A stretch of DNA of 64,000 nt from Cohnella caldifontis (GTDB lineage: Bacteria; Bacillota; Bacilli; Paenibacillales; Paenibacillaceae), in the NCBI RefSeq assembly GCF_029360585.1, contig NZ_JAQZSJ010000012.1, forward strand, positions 62,001 to 126,000, in the 5' to 3' direction. Of the stretch, positions 43,659 to 53,800 are shown piece by piece (the stretch's first letter is position 1; the number at the start of each line of letters is the position of its first letter). The notes under the pieces are model-generated. The model worked only from the letters and a program-made list of their open reading frames with translations. It was not told the DNA's origin and made no database searches. Both the position numbers and the translations under genes were made by a program.

Positions 43659-43688
43659 CAAAAAAAAGCACCCCGAATGACGGGGTGC
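43659..43688 (-). terminator. Terminator of the cadherin-like gene
   Basis: An 8-bp GC-rich stem (43668-43675, 43681-43688) with a 5-base loop is followed on the minus strand by eight T. It lies about 80 bases after the stop at 43770. Confidence 0.92.
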
Positions 43689-43769
43689 ACATCGTGCAAT
43701 TTCTCATAGTCCACTTGTTCACACACGTAAAAAAGCGCTCCCGCCGTGTTCCCGCGAGAGCGCCCATGA

Positions 43770-45470
43770 TCAGCTTGTGCTTGCTTTCGTAACGTAGAAC
43801 GTATACGTCTGTTCAATCGTGCCGTCCTGGGATTTAGCGGTAATCGTCAGTTCCGTTGTCGTGCCGGTCAGAATCCCGGAATTGGAGAGACCTGTATTCG
43901 TGCAACCCGGCACTGGACCCCAGCCAGCCGTGAGTTGGCTTTTTGTCGTGTCAATCGTAACATGGTAAACATAGACGTCAGGATCGAGTCCCGTCCATCC
44001 TGATACGATCTTCTGATTCGGCGTCTGGCTAATTTGAAAGTTAAGCGAAGGTTTGCGTTTCACCGTTAACGTATACGTCTGGGTCGTGACTCCATATTTG
44101 GCCGTAACGACGATCGAGATCGTATTCGTTCCGGGGTTGATCGGGAGGGAGATCGTACCCCCACTAGCCACATGCGTCCCGTTCACCTTAATGGTCGCAT
44201 GGGATCCGCTCGCCACCGGCGTGAGCTTGACGGTGTCCACCGTATAGTTCACGGCGTACACGGCAGCCGCGACCGTATAGTCGGTTGTAGCGGGATCGAT
44301 TGTCTGCGCGAGCGGAATCGGATTCGATTTGTCATCGGTAAACGTAAATCCGATTAACGCCGCATCCGTCTCCAGCTCTTCTCTCGTGAACGCGACCCGA
44401 TAGGTGCGGGTTGCCGTTCCGTCTTCCGAAGTGACTGCCGTTTCGACGACCGTCTCCGCGCCGCGGTCAGAAGGATCGGTTCCGACTGGCCCCCTCCAGC
44501 GACCGTAGCGCCGTTGGGAAAGCACCGCATGCGTCTGGCTTGCTTGGGGACGAACGCGAATCCTCCAGATATCATGAGGAACGGACACCGTGTAATCGGT
44601 GATGCCTGATTCAAACGTCGGGGCAAAGGCGATTTCGGCACCGTTCGGGTCCAGCAGCTTGAGGTCGCTCAGCGCGGCTTCGTTCGAACCCCTGTGCACG
44701 TTCAGTTGGTACGTTTTCGTCGCTCCGTTCATGGCCTGCACTACGATCGTGAAGATATTGTCCCCCGGTTCGAGCGATTCGGTCCCCGTTCCGGAGACGA
44801 CCGTCGCGCCGTCCACGGGTTCCGCCGTCAATACGGCCGTCTCCACTTCGTAGTTCACTTCGACTCTGTAGGAAGTGACGGACGGCGTGAAAGACGGGAT
44901 GCTTGCTCCGTTCACGGCGATGCCGGCGAGCGCGGCGTTCGTCGAAGGCGCTCGCGTCACCTTCACCTTGTAGGTCCGCTTGGTCGCGCCATCCTCCGCG
45001 GTGACTTGAACCGCCAGCTCCGTGGTCGATATTGCAGGGAGCGCGATCGCGTCGCTCGCCGTTCCGCTCGCCGTATGGGCGCCGTTTACGAGGATCGACG
45101 CCCTGGCGTGCTTGGCGGTCGGCACGACTCGAACGATCGAAACTTCGTATGGAACGGTGACGTCGTAGTTCAGCGTTTCCGCATCGAAACCGGCCAAGGG
45201 AATCGCCTCGTCCCGCACGCCGTCCTCTAGCGATAGCCCGCTGAGTCCCGCCTCGCGGGAACGGGATTCCGAAGCGTTCGTCGGCGAAGTTGAAGGAGCC
45301 GGAGCGGGGGTTGATTCCGTCAGCTTCTGCTTATTGTCCGCAAACCGCTCGCGTTCCGCCTGCGATAGATGCTCCAAATACGCCTTTTCCGCCTGTTCCT
45401 GCGCCTTCCGGATTGCTTCCCGGTTGGCTTGTCCCTTCTCCGATTCCCGCTTCTTCAGCTCATCCAGCAA
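43770..45470 (-). CDS. Cadherin-like beta-sandwich protein, 5' end damaged
   Basis: The frame (566 residues from a TTG) begins with a highly charged coiled-coil (KKRESEKGQANREAIRKAQE, QAERERFADNKQKL), then five or six cadherin-like beta-sandwich repeats of about 90 residues (pattern LSGLSLEDG...FDAETLNYDVTVPYEV...ATKRTYKVKVTR). Such proteins are normally secreted, but there is no signal peptide. The coiled-coil continues upstream of 45470 in frame (EEEKLRQAEEAERQRNAA) and, after a one-base slip near 45535, in another frame to about 45586 (SQAIEQRALREKAE), where it meets a stop. So the true start and export signal are lost, and the gene is probably inactive. Confidence 0.72.
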   Translation of the reverse strand: MLDELKKRESEKGQANREAIRKAQEQAEKAYLEHLSQAERERFADNKQKLTESTPAPAPSTSPTNASESRSREAGLSGLSLEDGVRDEAIPLAGFDAETLNYDVTVPYEVSIVRVVPTAKHARASILVNGAHTASGTASDAIALPAISTTELAVQVTAEDGATKRTYKVKVTRAPSTNAALAGIAVNGASIPSFTPSVTSYRVEVNYEVETAVLTAEPVDGATVVSGTGTESLEPGDNIFTIVVQAMNGATKTYQLNVHRGSNEAALSDLKLLDPNGAEIAFAPTFESGITDYTVSVPHDIWRIRVRPQASQTHAVLSQRRYGRWRGPVGTDPSDRGAETVVETAVTSEDGTATRTYRVAFTREELETDAALIGFTFTDDKSNPIPLAQTIDPATTDYTVAAAVYAVNYTVDTVKLTPVASGSHATIKVNGTHVASGGTISLPINPGTNTISIVVTAKYGVTTQTYTLTVKRKPSLNFQISQTPNQKIVSGWTGLDPDVYVYHVTIDTTKSQLTAGWGPVPGCTNTGLSNSGILTGTTTELTITAKSQDGTIEQTYTFYVTKASTS

Positions 45471-45787
45471 TGCCGCGTTCCGCTGACGCTCCGCTTCCTC
45501 CGCCTGTCGAAGCTTCTCTTCCTCCTGGCGGGCATTTCGGCCTTTTCCCGGAGCGCCCGTTGCTCAATCGCTTGCGAATCGGTCAACTAATTGGGGTCAC
45601 TCCCGTCCAAAATCGCGCTGTATCGCATTAAAGCGCAATTGCTTTGAACCGTAACCCGATTTTAACCGGTTACAGCGTGGGATTGGTGTGCCACTCCTTC
45701 GTCCATCCGTTCGAACTCCAAATTTTGCGCCTACAACCCGCTTACCCCTGCATAACATGGCGATCGCACGTCAATAGATCAGTCGTA

Positions 45788-45817
45788 GTAAAAAAAGCAC
45801 CTCGATTGGCGAGGTGC
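45788..45817 (-). terminator. Terminator of the long acid-sugar gene run
   Basis: An 8-bp stem (45797-45804, 45810-45817) with a 5-base loop is followed by seven T on the minus strand, 28 bases after the YhcH stop. Between it and the damaged cadherin-like gene, bases 45590-45787 hold no recognisable gene. Confidence 0.92.
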
Positions 45818-45844
45818 AATTCGCTTTACCCAATATGTTCTTTC

Positions 45845-47417
<1,573 letters not shown>

Positions 47418-47441
47418 GTTGTTCCCCTCCCGCTTGATATC

Positions 47442-47486
47442 TTCGGACTTCGGTTGTTCGGACTTCGGTTGTTCGGACTTCGGTTG
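47442..47486 (-). repeat. 15-bp tandem repeat before the sialidase-fold gene
   Basis: Three exact copies of TTCGGACTTCGGTTG and a degenerate fourth fill part of the 122-base gap between the aldolase stop and the next start. Read in the frame of the next gene they give SEQPK repeats, but no start or ribosome binding site supports their translation. Confidence 0.85.
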
Positions 47487-47539
47487 TTCGGAATATCGGC
47501 TGTTCGGATAACGGCTCTTGGCTCTTGCGGCTCCGCCGC

Positions 47540-48451
47540 TTACGAATCCGCGAGCAATCCCTTCCGCTTGTAATTCTCGACCATCTGCCGAACCTCTTGG
47601 TCGGCCGCGGGCGTGAGCGGAGCCACCGGACGTCTCGCCGGTCCCGCTTCCACGCCGATGTAATTCAGCACCGCCTTCAGGACGGAAGGCAGCGTGCCAA
47701 GACCGAAGGCGCTCCGCAAGTCGCGGAGAACCCGTTGGGCTTCCTCCGCCTCGGCGAAACGGCCCGCTTTCCAAAACTCGTAAATGGACGCCACCGCTTC
47801 GGGGAACACGTTCGCCGTGGCGGCGATCGCGCCCTTGCCTCCGGCCATCAGGGTCGGCAGGATCAGGGAATCCGTGCCGGCGAGCACGGAGAACGTGTCC
47901 GGCGTCTGGTCGATATACTGCAGGATGTTGTCGAAGCTGCCGCTGCTGTCCTTGATCCCGACGATGTTCGGCACCTTCGCCAGCTGGCCGACCGTTTTGG
48001 GCGCCAGCGCGTTCCCCGTCCGGGCCGGGATGTTGTACAGGATCACCGGGATGGACACGGAGGCGGCGACCGTCTCGAAATGGGCGATCAGCTCCGGCTG
48101 CGTATAGGAGAGAAAATACGGCGTAATGACCGACAGCGCGTCGACGCCGGCTTTCTCCAGCCGTACGGCCAAAGCCTCGGTTTCCGCGGTGCCCGCGCAC
48201 CCCGCCCCGGCGTACACCGGCACCTTGCCCCCGGCTTCCTCGACGATGATTTCCGCGATGCGGATCTTCTCCTCGAACGAGAGGTTGAAAAACTCGCCGT
48301 TCGTCCCCAGGCAGAACAGGCCGTGAACGCCCGCCGCGACCAACCGCCGCGTCATGGCCCGCAGCGCGGGCTCGTTTAGTTCCTCCCGCTCGTTAAACGG
48401 CGTCACCATGGCGGGAATGATGCCGGTGGACAGCTCGATTGGATTCGTCAT
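47540..48451 (-). CDS. DapA/NanA-family aldolase
   Basis: This 303-residue TIM-barrel lyase belongs to the dihydrodipicolinate synthase/N-acetylneuraminate lyase family. The GxxGE motif (LGTNGEFFNL, near 48), the Tyr in PVILYNIPARTG and the Schiff-base Lys in IVGIKDSSG are all present. The family cleaves or condenses 2-oxo acids such as sialic acid, 2-keto-3-deoxy sugar acids or 4-hydroxy-2-oxoglutarate; the subtype is not resolved. It follows the YiaK-type dehydrogenase gene by 32 bases; together they fit the breakdown of a sugar acid to pyruvate and an aldehyde. Confidence 0.92.
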   Translation of the reverse strand: MTNPIELSTGIIPAMVTPFNEREELNEPALRAMTRRLVAAGVHGLFCLGTNGEFFNLSFEEKIRIAEIIVEEAGGKVPVYAGAGCAGTAETEALAVRLEKAGVDALSVITPYFLSYTQPELIAHFETVAASVSIPVILYNIPARTGNALAPKTVGQLAKVPNIVGIKDSSGSFDNILQYIDQTPDTFSVLAGTDSLILPTLMAGGKGAIAATANVFPEAVASIYEFWKAGRFAEAEEAQRVLRDLRSAFGLGTLPSVLKAVLNYIGVEAGPARRPVAPLTPAADQEVRQMVENYKRKGLLADS

Positions 48452-48483
48452 GTTCGTCTTCCTTTCTCCACTCTCAGGTCAGG

Positions 48484-49533
48484 TTAAAAGCCGTAAGCGG
48501 ACGTGTCGATGCCCAATTCTTCCGCGATGCCCGACAGCTGCGCGATCAGCGCCTCCGGAATCGGCACGCCGGTCTCCCGGCGTTCGCGTGCCGTCTCCGC
48601 GCCTTTCTCGCCCGGCAAATAAATCCGGTTCTCCCCGTTGCCGGAGGAGAGCACCATGCCGAGCAAATCCTCAAGCCGCTCGCCGAACAAGTCCGACGGA
48701 AGGATCCGCGCCAGGTTCAAGACGATCATGGAACAGCCGATGCCGGTCGGCACGGCGGAATCCGCCATCCGTCCGACGTTTTTTCCGTAGTTGGAGCCGG
48801 AGAGCACGCCTGCCAGAATGTCCATGATGAGCGCCAATCCGTACCCTTTATGTCCCCCGATCGGCACGAGGGTGCCCCCGCCTTGAAAGCCTTCATAGGG
48901 ATCCGAGGTCGGATTGCCGTTCTTGTCCAGCGCCCACCCCAGCGGGATGGACTCCCCTTTGTTCTGCGCCATCACCAGCTTCCCCATCGCCACGTTGCTG
49001 CAAGCCATGTCGAGGATGACCGGGTCGCCGTCCTTCCTCGGAACGGCGAAACACACCGGATTGTTCCCGAGCACGCGCTCCGTCCCGCCGGTCGCGGCCA
49101 TGAGGGCGGCGGCGTTGGACGTGACGAACCCGATCATCCCCGCGTCGGACGCCATTTTGGCATAAGAGGAGGCGGCTCCGAAATGGCTGGCATTGCGGAT
49201 CGTCACGAAGCTGATCGTCTGCGAACGCGCCTTTTCGATCGCCTTCTCCATCGCCAGATGGGCCGAATAGTGGCCCATGCCGTGGTCCCCGTCCAGCACC
49301 GCGGATTGCTCGGTCTCCCGCTCCCAAACCAGGTTCGGCTTGCGGTTGATGCCGCCGTCCCGGATTCGCCGCGCGTAGACGGGGAGCTGCATGATCCCGT
49401 GCGTATCCGTTCCCCTGGCGTCGGCGAACGCCATATGCCGGGCGGAAATTTCCGCGTGCAAGGGCTCGAGCCCGAGGCGGATCAGACATTGTTCGATAAA
49501 CCCACGGACGGAGTCGACCGGAATGGTGATCAT
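48484..49533 (-). CDS. Ldh2-family (YiaK-like) NAD(P)-dependent oxidoreductase
   Basis: This 349-residue enzyme belongs to the malate/L-lactate dehydrogenase-2 family, which includes 2,3-diketo-L-gulonate reductase (YiaK), ureidoglycolate and sulfolactate dehydrogenases. Visible motifs are DARGTDTHGIMQLP with the catalytic His, SNAAALMAATGG, PVILDMACSNVAMGKL and GGHKGYGLALIMDILAG. It would reduce a 2-oxo acid or oxidise a 2-hydroxy acid. It lies about 200 bases after the 2-hydroxyacid dehydrogenase gene; that gap holds a small hairpin (49606-49630) and no gene. Together with the YiaL-family gene at 45845 it recalls the E. coli yiaKL pair. Confidence 0.9.
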   Translation of the reverse strand: MITIPVDSVRGFIEQCLIRLGLEPLHAEISARHMAFADARGTDTHGIMQLPVYARRIRDGGINRKPNLVWERETEQSAVLDGDHGMGHYSAHLAMEKAIEKARSQTISFVTIRNASHFGAASSYAKMASDAGMIGFVTSNAAALMAATGGTERVLGNNPVCFAVPRKDGDPVILDMACSNVAMGKLVMAQNKGESIPLGWALDKNGNPTSDPYEGFQGGGTLVPIGGHKGYGLALIMDILAGVLSGSNYGKNVGRMADSAVPTGIGCSMIVLNLARILPSDLFGERLEDLLGMVLSSGNGENRIYLPGEKGAETARERRETGVPIPEALIAQLSGIAEELGIDTSAYGF

Positions 49534-49730
49534 CGCTCGCCCCCCTTTCTAATGAATCCCCAAAAGTTCATCCATGCCGCTCGCCCGTCACCAAGGGGGT
49601 GAAAATGGGTGATTCTCAGGAATCAACCCAACTGACCCGATTTAGTGGATCACATCCGCTATTTCCCGCGAGTCAGATCGGCGAGATCCGGAAATATCGA
49701 TCCATCAGTCCTGGGCAACATAAATTCCCC

Positions 49731-50681
49731 TTACAAACCGTTCACGACGGACGCGGGACGGAGCCGGCGCACCAAGACGTCCGCGACGTTCCGCGCGCAG
49801 GCGACGCCCACGTTCGTGATCGCTTCCCGGGTGTAACCCGCCGCATGGGGAGTCGCGATGAAGTTGTCCAGCGAGAACAGCGGATGCTCCCGGGCGGGTT
49901 CATGCTCGAACACATCGAGCGCCGCCCCGGCCAACCGGCCTTCCTTCAAGGCGCCGTAGAGCGCGCTTTCGTCGACCAATCCGCCCCTTGAAGCGTTGAC
50001 CAAGAAGCTGCCCCGCTTCATCACCCCGAGCTCCGCGGCCCCGATCAGATGACGGGTCGTCTCGGTGAGCGGCATGTGCAGCGTGATATAGTCGCTTTGC
50101 CGGAGCAGCTCCTCTAGCGTCACGAAGGACACGCCGTACTCCTCGGCGAACCGCTGGTCCGGGTACGGGTCGAAGGCCAAGATGCTCATCCCGAAGCCTC
50201 GAGCCCGCCGCACGACTTCTTTCCCGATCCGCCCCAAGCCGACGACGCCGAGCGTTTTGCCGCCGACTTCCCCGCCCAACACTTGCGGCCATTCGCCGGC
50301 CTTCGTGCGGCGGCTCGTCTCCTCGATTCGCCTCGCCAGCGCAAGCAGGAGGCCGAACGTGAAGTCGGCCACCGCCGTCGCGTTGCCGTCCGGGACGTTG
50401 GTCACCCATACGCCCCGCCTCTTCGCCGCTTCCAAATCGATATTGTCCACGCCGACGCCGTGCTTGCAGACGATTTGCAGCCGCGGCGCCTGCTCCAACA
50501 GGCGATCGTCGACCGGCGTGTAAGCCACGATCATCGCATCCGCGTCCTTAACCGCTTCCCAGAGCTCCGGCCCTTCGGCCTGCGGCGGGATCCGGACCAC
50601 TTGGATCCCTTCCGCCTCGAGCAGCCGGATCGGTTCGTCGGAATAACGGGCGAACGTAGATGAGGTCGACACGACTTTCAT
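49731..50681 (-). CDS. D-2-hydroxyacid dehydrogenase (SerA-like)
   Basis: This 316-residue NAD-dependent enzyme has the catalytic triad Arg (VNASRGGLVDE), Glu (FEHEPAREHP) and His (TPHAAGYT), and the nucleotide motif GVVGLGRIGKEV. It resembles phosphoglycerate, hydroxypyruvate or erythronate-type dehydrogenases without the C-terminal ACT domain of SerA. The open frame continues upstream, but MKVVSTSSTF at 50681, after AGAAGGACG, is the natural start; it overlaps the transporter stop by 4 bases. It probably oxidises a pathway hydroxyacid to the oxo acid. Confidence 0.92.
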   Translation of the reverse strand: MKVVSTSSTFARYSDEPIRLLEAEGIQVVRIPPQAEGPELWEAVKDADAMIVAYTPVDDRLLEQAPRLQIVCKHGVGVDNIDLEAAKRRGVWVTNVPDGNATAVADFTFGLLLALARRIEETSRRTKAGEWPQVLGGEVGGKTLGVVGLGRIGKEVVRRARGFGMSILAFDPYPDQRFAEEYGVSFVTLEELLRQSDYITLHMPLTETTRHLIGAAELGVMKRGSFLVNASRGGLVDESALYGALKEGRLAGAALDVFEHEPAREHPLFSLDNFIATPHAAGYTREAITNVGVACARNVADVLVRRLRPASVVNGL

Positions 50682-51913
50682 GTTGTCACGTCCTTCTGAG
50701 AGGTCTGCCGAATGGAATCCGGAACCGTGCGGCCTGCCGCGGCTTGCCACTTGGACATGAGCCGCATGAAGAGCAAGCTCGCCAGCACGCCGAAGATTCC
50801 GTAGGCGACGAGCGCCATATCGATGCCGAGCCCCGACTGGACGACGGACAGCGAGGCCGACACCAGGAAGCCGATGCCGGCCGACATTACTTTGAAGATG
50901 CCGAAAATGGTGCCGAACTGCCGCCTGGCCATTTCGCCCAGCCACAGGCTGGTCGGCGCCATGGTCACCGTGTACAGGGCGGAGGAAAGGATAAACAGCG
51001 CGATCGTCAGCCACGCGCTCGACTCCAGCCCCGAAGCGAGATTGCACGCCGCGCTCAGCAGCATCGGCACCGTAATGAGCTTGGATAAATGTTTCTTCAT
51101 CAGAAAGCCTGCCGCGATCGTGAACAGCAGCCCGACGATCGAGCTCAGCGTCATGACCCGGGAGTAGTCGCCGCTGCTGACGCCGAGGTCGTCCATCAGC
51201 TTGACCGGAATCAGCACCAAGTTGACCATGAGGGTATGGTTGAGCAGGCCGTTCATCAACATGTACGCCAGCAAAGGCTTGTCGCGGAGCAGCGACTTCC
51301 AACCGTCGGCCATCCGCGCCGCGGTCTGCCGGACCGTCTCCCGGGATGTCCCCGCCTCTCTCCGGTCTTGCGGGTAGAGCGACAAGGCGGCCAGACTGAG
51401 AAGCGCGATCGCGGCGAAAGCCAAGAAGGCGGCGGCGAATCCGGATTCGATGAGAAGGCCGGCGCACAGCGGACCGGCGATCGCGAATCCGATGAACGTG
51501 GAGCGGTACAACGTGTTGGACAAGCCCCTCAGCTCGTTCTTTACGCCCTGCGAGAACACGTTCATGCTGACGAGCAGGATGGCGGACACGCCTCCGTACA
51601 GCGGGAAAGTCGCGAACAACATCCCTTTGCCGGGGTTTGCGACCGTGAGGACCGATGCGGCGGCCAGAACGACGATAGCGGCCGTCGCCGTCTTTTTCTG
51701 TCCCCACGCGTCGGCGATCCCGCCCATCAGGAGAATGAACGGAATCGTAACCGCGAGGCGCAAGGAACGAAGCAGCGCCAAATCCGAAGCCGGCAGTTCC
51801 AGACGGTTAACGGAAAATACGGTAAACGCGACATCCAGACCGCTGAAAACGACGGACAGCAGCGAGGAGATGCCCACGATCGCCCAGAGCTGCCTGCGGG
51901 AAACCGAGTCCAG
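50678..51913 (-). CDS. MFS transporter
   Basis: This protein of about 411 residues has twelve membrane helices in two halves (AIVGISSLLSVVFSGLDVAF, FILLMGGIADAWGQKKT with the loop 2-3 motif, LLAYMLMNGLLNHTLMVNLV), typical of the major facilitator superfamily. The substrate is not evident; a sugar acid or organic acid is likely from context. I place the start at the CTG at 51913 with AAAGAGGG upstream, just after the TerC stop; a GTG at 51952 is the alternative but has no ribosome binding site. It overlaps the next dehydrogenase gene by 4 bases. Confidence 0.85.
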   Translation of the reverse strand: MDSVSRRQLWAIVGISSLLSVVFSGLDVAFTVFSVNRLELPASDLALLRSLRLAVTIPFILLMGGIADAWGQKKTATAAIVVLAAASVLTVANPGKGMLFATFPLYGGVSAILLVSMNVFSQGVKNELRGLSNTLYRSTFIGFAIAGPLCAGLLIESGFAAAFLAFAAIALLSLAALSLYPQDRREAGTSRETVRQTAARMADGWKSLLRDKPLLAYMLMNGLLNHTLMVNLVLIPVKLMDDLGVSSGDYSRVMTLSSIVGLLFTIAAGFLMKKHLSKLITVPMLLSAACNLASGLESSAWLTIALFILSSALYTVTMAPTSLWLGEMARRQFGTIFGIFKVMSAGIGFLVSASLSVVQSGLGIDMALVAYGIFGVLASLLFMRLMSKWQAAAGRTVPDSIRQTSQKDVTT

Positions 51914-51917
51914 ACCC

Positions 51918-52604
51918 TCACCCTCTTTCCTGCATGCTCCTGGAGGCGGCACGTTTGGCCAAAATCGCCCCGCAGCCCACGACCGCCAAGGTCAGCACCG
52001 CGGGGACGATCGGCAGGCCGCCCGCCAACACCGGCTCCAGCAGGCCGTGCACCCATTCGTCCTTCACCAGCATTTCGCCGGCCGTGTAGCCGAGCAGTCC
52101 CGCGCCCAACCAGACAATGACGGGAAACCGTTTCATGAGCCGCGTCAGCAGGCTGCTGCAGAAAACGATCAGCGGGATGCTGACGGCGAGGCCGATTCCG
52201 ATGAGCAGCCAGTCGCCCTGCGCCACTCCCGCGACCGCCACGACGTTATCCAAGCTCATGACGACGTCGGCGGCAATGATCGTGCGGATCGCCTGGCGGA
52301 TCGAGAGGCCGGATCGGCCTTCGCCCTCCTCGTCCTCTTGACCCGTCAGCAGCTTGACGGCGATATAGAGGAGCAGAATCCCCCCGCAAGCTTCGACGAG
52401 CGGCACCTTAAGCAGCCACACGGCGACGCCGGTCAGGGCTAGCCGCAACAGCACCGCCCCCATCGTGCCCCAGAAGATGGCCCGCTTCTGCTGCGCGGGG
52501 GGCAAGCGGCGGCACGCCAAGGCGATCACGACCGCGTTGTCCCCGCTCAAGACGATGTTGACCAGCATGATTTTCAGCAGACCGAGCAGCCAATCCCCTT
52601 CCAT
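51918..52604 (-). CDS. TerC-family membrane protein (YjbE-like)
   Basis: This 228-residue protein has about seven helices and the two signature motifs with membrane Asp residues, IVLSGDNAVVIALAC (near 18-32) and VVMSLDNVVAVAGVAQGD (near 115). The family exports manganese or other divalent metals and can supply metal to secreted enzymes. Its place inside a sugar-acid operon is unusual; PdxA2 and the iron-type dehydrogenase of the pathway are metal enzymes, so metal balance is a possible link. It starts 20 bases after the sialidase-fold gene. Confidence 0.92.
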   Translation of the reverse strand: MEGDWLLGLLKIMLVNIVLSGDNAVVIALACRRLPPAQQKRAIFWGTMGAVLLRLALTGVAVWLLKVPLVEACGGILLLYIAVKLLTGQEDEEGEGRSGLSIRQAIRTIIAADVVMSLDNVVAVAGVAQGDWLLIGIGLAVSIPLIVFCSSLLTRLMKRFPVIVWLGAGLLGYTAGEMLVKDEWVHGLLEPVLAGGLPIVPAVLTLAVVGCGAILAKRAASRSMQERG

Positions 52605-52623
52605 GCGCTCCCTCCCGATCCGA

Positions 52624-53772
52624 TCAACCGGTAATCCACTGCTCGGTCAGCACGACATGCTTCATCGCCTGCCGGTTGCCGTACGCGTAAGCGGCGTGGA
52701 TCAACCCGTCGTTCGTCTGGAGGAGCCAGGGATATTCGTAAGTGCGGTTCAAATGCTTATTGGCCTCGCCCGTAAACCCGTCGCCCTGCTCGAGCTGCCG
52801 GATGTACGGCCAGGTGCGGCCTTCGTCTTCGGACAGCGCGATCGAGACGGGGAACCGCGTTTTCGGCCAGATCGTCGCCGTCGGATCGTCCCCGGCCTGA
52901 AAATGATTGTAAATGACGGCAAGCCTGCCGCTCTGGAGCTTGATCGCCCGGATCGAGGCGTTGTTGTTCGGAAGCGTCGTGCGCTCCGGCTCCGTCCAGG
53001 TGCGGCCCCAGTCGTCCGAGCGGCTCACGTAAATCCAGTCGGCGGAACGGCTGCGGAAGAAAGCGCTGAGCCGCCCTTCGCCCCATTCGATGATATTCGG
53101 GTGAACCCGGCCCCGGCTTCCCGGAATGGGATACTCTTGCCAGGTAAGGCCTTCGTCGCCCGAAATCCGGACCAGGCTGGTGTCGTTGCCGAACACGGTG
53201 CCGGCGTCCCTGCGGCTGATCCACATCGGGAAAATCCATTCCCCGTTGCTCAGCGCCACGATCGGCGCCCGGCAAAAAGAACCCGGCGTTTCCGAGAAGG
53301 TCCGCGTCGGCTCCCAAGTGCGTCCGTTGTCCAAAGACAACCGGCAACGGATCTCCGACGTTTCCTGCCGGGTCGCCGCGTCGACGTTCGTCGCGGGGTC
53401 GTACTTCTCCTTCTTGTCTTCCCGCGGCATTTGCGCGGTGTGGAGAAGCATCAGCCCGCCGTCCTTCTTCTGGAATAACACCGGGTTCTGTTCGGATCGC
53501 ACCGGATCTTCGGATACCGCGACGGGGTCGGTCCACCGCGTCTCCCCCTTGGCGAGCCTCGACATCACGATGCGGATATCGCTGCGGCCTTCCTCCGTAT
53601 CGCCCGCAAACCATACCATCAGCAGATCTCCGTTTTGCAGCTCTATGAGGCTCGGCGCGTGGTTCACGATATGGGGCGTCGGCAGAATCGTTTCGGCGGT
53701 TCCGTTCCCCGTCGAACGGAGCTCGCCGTCCTTCGGCATCGGCGCGGATACTAAATCTCGGAATGACGTCAT
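52624..53772 (-). CDS. Sialidase-fold (BNR-repeat) protein
   Basis: This 382-residue protein has a sialidase-type six-bladed propeller with Asp boxes (SLDNGRTWEP, SGDEGLTWQEYP, RSDDWGRTWTEP, SEDEGRTWPY) and FCRAPIVALSNGEWIFPMWI. It lacks a signal peptide, so the product is cytosolic. The group includes exo-alpha-sialidase-like proteins that act on short acidic glycosides. It is the second such protein of the gene run, only distantly similar to that at 46335. It follows the PdxA2 gene by 28 bases. Confidence 0.88.
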   Translation of the reverse strand: MTSFRDLVSAPMPKDGELRSTGNGTAETILPTPHIVNHAPSLIELQNGDLLMVWFAGDTEEGRSDIRIVMSRLAKGETRWTDPVAVSEDPVRSEQNPVLFQKKDGGLMLLHTAQMPREDKKEKYDPATNVDAATRQETSEIRCRLSLDNGRTWEPTRTFSETPGSFCRAPIVALSNGEWIFPMWISRRDAGTVFGNDTSLVRISGDEGLTWQEYPIPGSRGRVHPNIIEWGEGRLSAFFRSRSADWIYVSRSDDWGRTWTEPERTTLPNNNASIRAIKLQSGRLAVIYNHFQAGDDPTATIWPKTRFPVSIALSEDEGRTWPYIRQLEQGDGFTGEANKHLNRTYEYPWLLQTNDGLIHAAYAYGNRQAMKHVVLTEQWITG

Positions 53773-53800
53773 CGGATGAATCCCTCCTGATCGGAATAAG

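Noticed and set aside
49534..49730. Riboswitch or small gene in the gap before the Ldh2-type gene
   Set aside because: Only a short bulged hairpin is visible; no known aptamer pattern or open frame with a ribosome binding site.
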